Assembly: GCF_024029435.1 (NCBI RefSeq)
Contig: NZ_CP097118.1
Coordinates: 930,001-994,000 of the forward strand
DNA length: 64,000 nt
From: Fructilactobacillus hinvesii
Lineage (GTDB): Bacteria > Bacillota > Bacilli > Lactobacillales > Lactobacillaceae
Reading direction: 5' to 3'
Positions 63,180 through 64,000 of this stretch are shown in pieces (the first letter of the stretch is position 1; every line of letters begins with the position of its first letter). The notes under the pieces were generated by a model. It was not told where the DNA came from. It searched no databases and saw only the letters and a list, made by a program, of their open reading frames with translations. A program made the position numbers and the translations under genes.

Positions 63180-63975
63180 TATTAATCTCCTTTAGTTTTT
63201 TAGCATTTGCGAGATAAATTTCTCGTTGTGTTTTGACGTGCTTCTTTACGTCAGTAGGTTTAGGTTCGTCAGCTGGTTGGCCTTTTGCTTCAAAATCCTG
63301 GAAGGCTTTAAACTTTGCTAACTGATCCGGGCCTGGCAGTTTTAAATTGGAAGCTTGTTTGGTCATGGCCGTAATCTGGAACTTGTCAGCAAAATTAGTA
63401 ATGGACGTCCCAGCCTTGCTAGACGGTTCGTAAATCACTTTGTCGGCAAAGCCCATATCCACTGCATCAGTTGACGAAATCCAGGTTTCCTGGGCCATCA
63501 TGTTCAGAATCTTGCCTTTATCCATCCCCGTTTTTCGGGAATAGACATTGGCTAGTTCTTCATCGGTTTGGCTTAATACTGAGGATGCAAAATTCATGTC
63601 ATCCGCATTGCCAGCAATGCCGGCACTAGCTTTGTGAATCATGATTTTGGCTAGCGGCGCAATGTTGACTTCGTCAGCGGCCATAGCAATAAAAGAGGCA
63701 GCCGAAGCTGCCAATCCAGTAATATTTGCAATGATGTTGTTGCTATTTTGTTCAGCACATTTACGCAATGCTGAATAGATATCGGAAGCCGCATTAACGT
63801 CCCCACCAGGTGAGTTAATTTCCAGTACGATATCGTCCCCCGCAAACGTGCTATTCAAAGCATTATTTACGTTAGAAAAACCGGTATAAGTACTGGGATC
63901 AATCCCCAGCCACGAGTACATCGACTCCTGGTCAGCAGAAAGTACTGGCCCCTTAATTTGAATTGTTGTCGCCAT
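63169..63975 (-). CDS. ClpP-like prohead protease
   Basis: The 268-residue protein is the head maturation protease of the ClpP family. It shows LEINSPGGDVNAASDIYSAL, the catalytic Ser in TGLAASAASFIAMA, His in IMIHKASAG and a later Asp region. The C-terminal 60 residues are a Lys-rich helix. The ATG at 63975 has GGGGGTG six bases upstream; a GTG at 63984 overlaps that site. It precedes the capsid gene, as in HK97-type phages. Confidence 0.9.
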   Translation of the reverse strand: MATTIQIKGPVLSADQESMYSWLGIDPSTYTGFSNVNNALNSTFAGDDIVLEINSPGGDVNAASDIYSALRKCAEQNSNNIIANITGLAASAASFIAMAADEVNIAPLAKIMIHKASAGIAGNADDMNFASSVLSQTDEELANVYSRKTGMDKGKILNMMAQETWISSTDAVDMGFADKVIYEPSSKAGTSITNFADKFQITAMTKQASNLKLPGPDQLAKFKAFQDFEAKGQPADEPKPTDVKKHVKTQREIYLANAKKLKEINNAN

Positions 63976-64000
63976 TGTTCTCACCCCCTTTCATGGCATC
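63953..64000 (-). CDS. C-terminal end of the portal protein (partial)
   Basis: An open frame enters from the right edge and ends at TAA (63953-63955), giving DAMKGGENNGDNNSN. It overlaps the protease start by 23 bases. The gene before the prohead protease is almost always portal, and Asn/Gly/Glu-rich tails are common there. Only 15 residues are visible, so the call rests on position. Confidence 0.5.
   Translation of the reverse strand, partial: DAMKGGENNGDNNSN

Larger units (their letters stand above)
45349..64000 (-). mobile_element. Siphovirus prophage, lysis and structural half
   Basis: All clear genes from 45414 to the right edge are phage genes on the minus strand, in the order portal, protease, capsid, connectors, tail, host-recognition and lysis, as in lactobacillus siphoviruses. 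The left border is set by the truncated MFS gene and tandem repeats near 45371. Integrase, repressor, replication, terminase and most of portal lie outside the window, so the other border cannot be seen. The structural genes seen are intact. Confidence 0.93.

Noticed and set aside
1..64000. CRISPR arrays, tRNA or rRNA genes, insertion sequence transposases
   Set aside because: No regularly spaced repeats, no cloverleaf with CCA-adjacent TTCGANTC pattern that I could find, and no transposase motifs were seen.

Overview
The window looks like a chromosomal segment of a lactic acid bacterium of the family Lactobacillaceae. The gene order der-hup-TPR-cca-ABC-F, thyA-dfrA-yozE-rbgA-rnhB-dprA-topA-xerC is typical of lactobacilli. 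The thymidylate synthase has the length and inserted segment of the Lactobacillus casei enzyme, and the glucansucrase carries a KxYKxGKxW signal peptide. The genus cannot be fixed from this sequence alone.

Region 1 (1-29480) is a dense, mostly plus-strand housekeeping block. It covers GTPases and ribosome assembly (der, rbgA), HU, tRNA CCA addition, folate/dTMP synthesis (thyA, dfrA), DNA metabolism (rnhB, dprA, topA, xerC), topoisomerase IV (parE, parC, divergent from plsY), pyrophosphatase and methionine sulfoxide reductases. It ends with a T-box-controlled operon: two tandem binding-protein/permease fusions, one ATPase, argG and argH.

Region 2 (29480-41190) is accessory and more AT-rich. 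It holds a membrane/PNPOx-like gene broken by one in-frame stop, a divergent 14-residue peptide gene with its own terminator, an Rgg-type regulator with a TTG start, and a 1616-residue GH70 glucansucrase. The Rgg/peptide/glucansucrase layout suggests peptide-signalled control of exopolysaccharide synthesis. Next come an operon with an XRE-HTH domain fused to an ABC ATPase, its permease and a Trp-rich protein, then a DHA2 exporter with a divergent TetR regulator and a palindromic operator. A 28-bp site at 41058-41085, matching my recollection of Bacillus subtilis dif at 26 of 28 positions, marks the probable replication terminus. Gene orientation switches from mainly plus to mainly minus there.

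Region 3 (41190-45350) holds degV, marR, rqcH and an MFS gene that has lost its 5' part.

Region 4 (45350-64000 and beyond) is the lysis and structural half of a siphovirus prophage, all on the minus strand. Read in transcription order it has portal end, ClpP-like protease, HK97 capsid, connectors, major tail protein, gpG/gpGT chaperones, tape measure, Dit, a large tail protein, Tal-like endopeptidase, accessory proteins, XkdX-like, holin and a secreted amidase. The large tail protein is unusual: a GH32-like propeller with its catalytic residues, a MucBP-like domain and a GH43-like propeller, as expected of a fructan or other exopolysaccharide depolymerase. The major tail protein appears to gain a second MucBP-like domain by translational frameshifting. 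The phage may therefore bind and cut the kind of sugar coat that such bacteria make.
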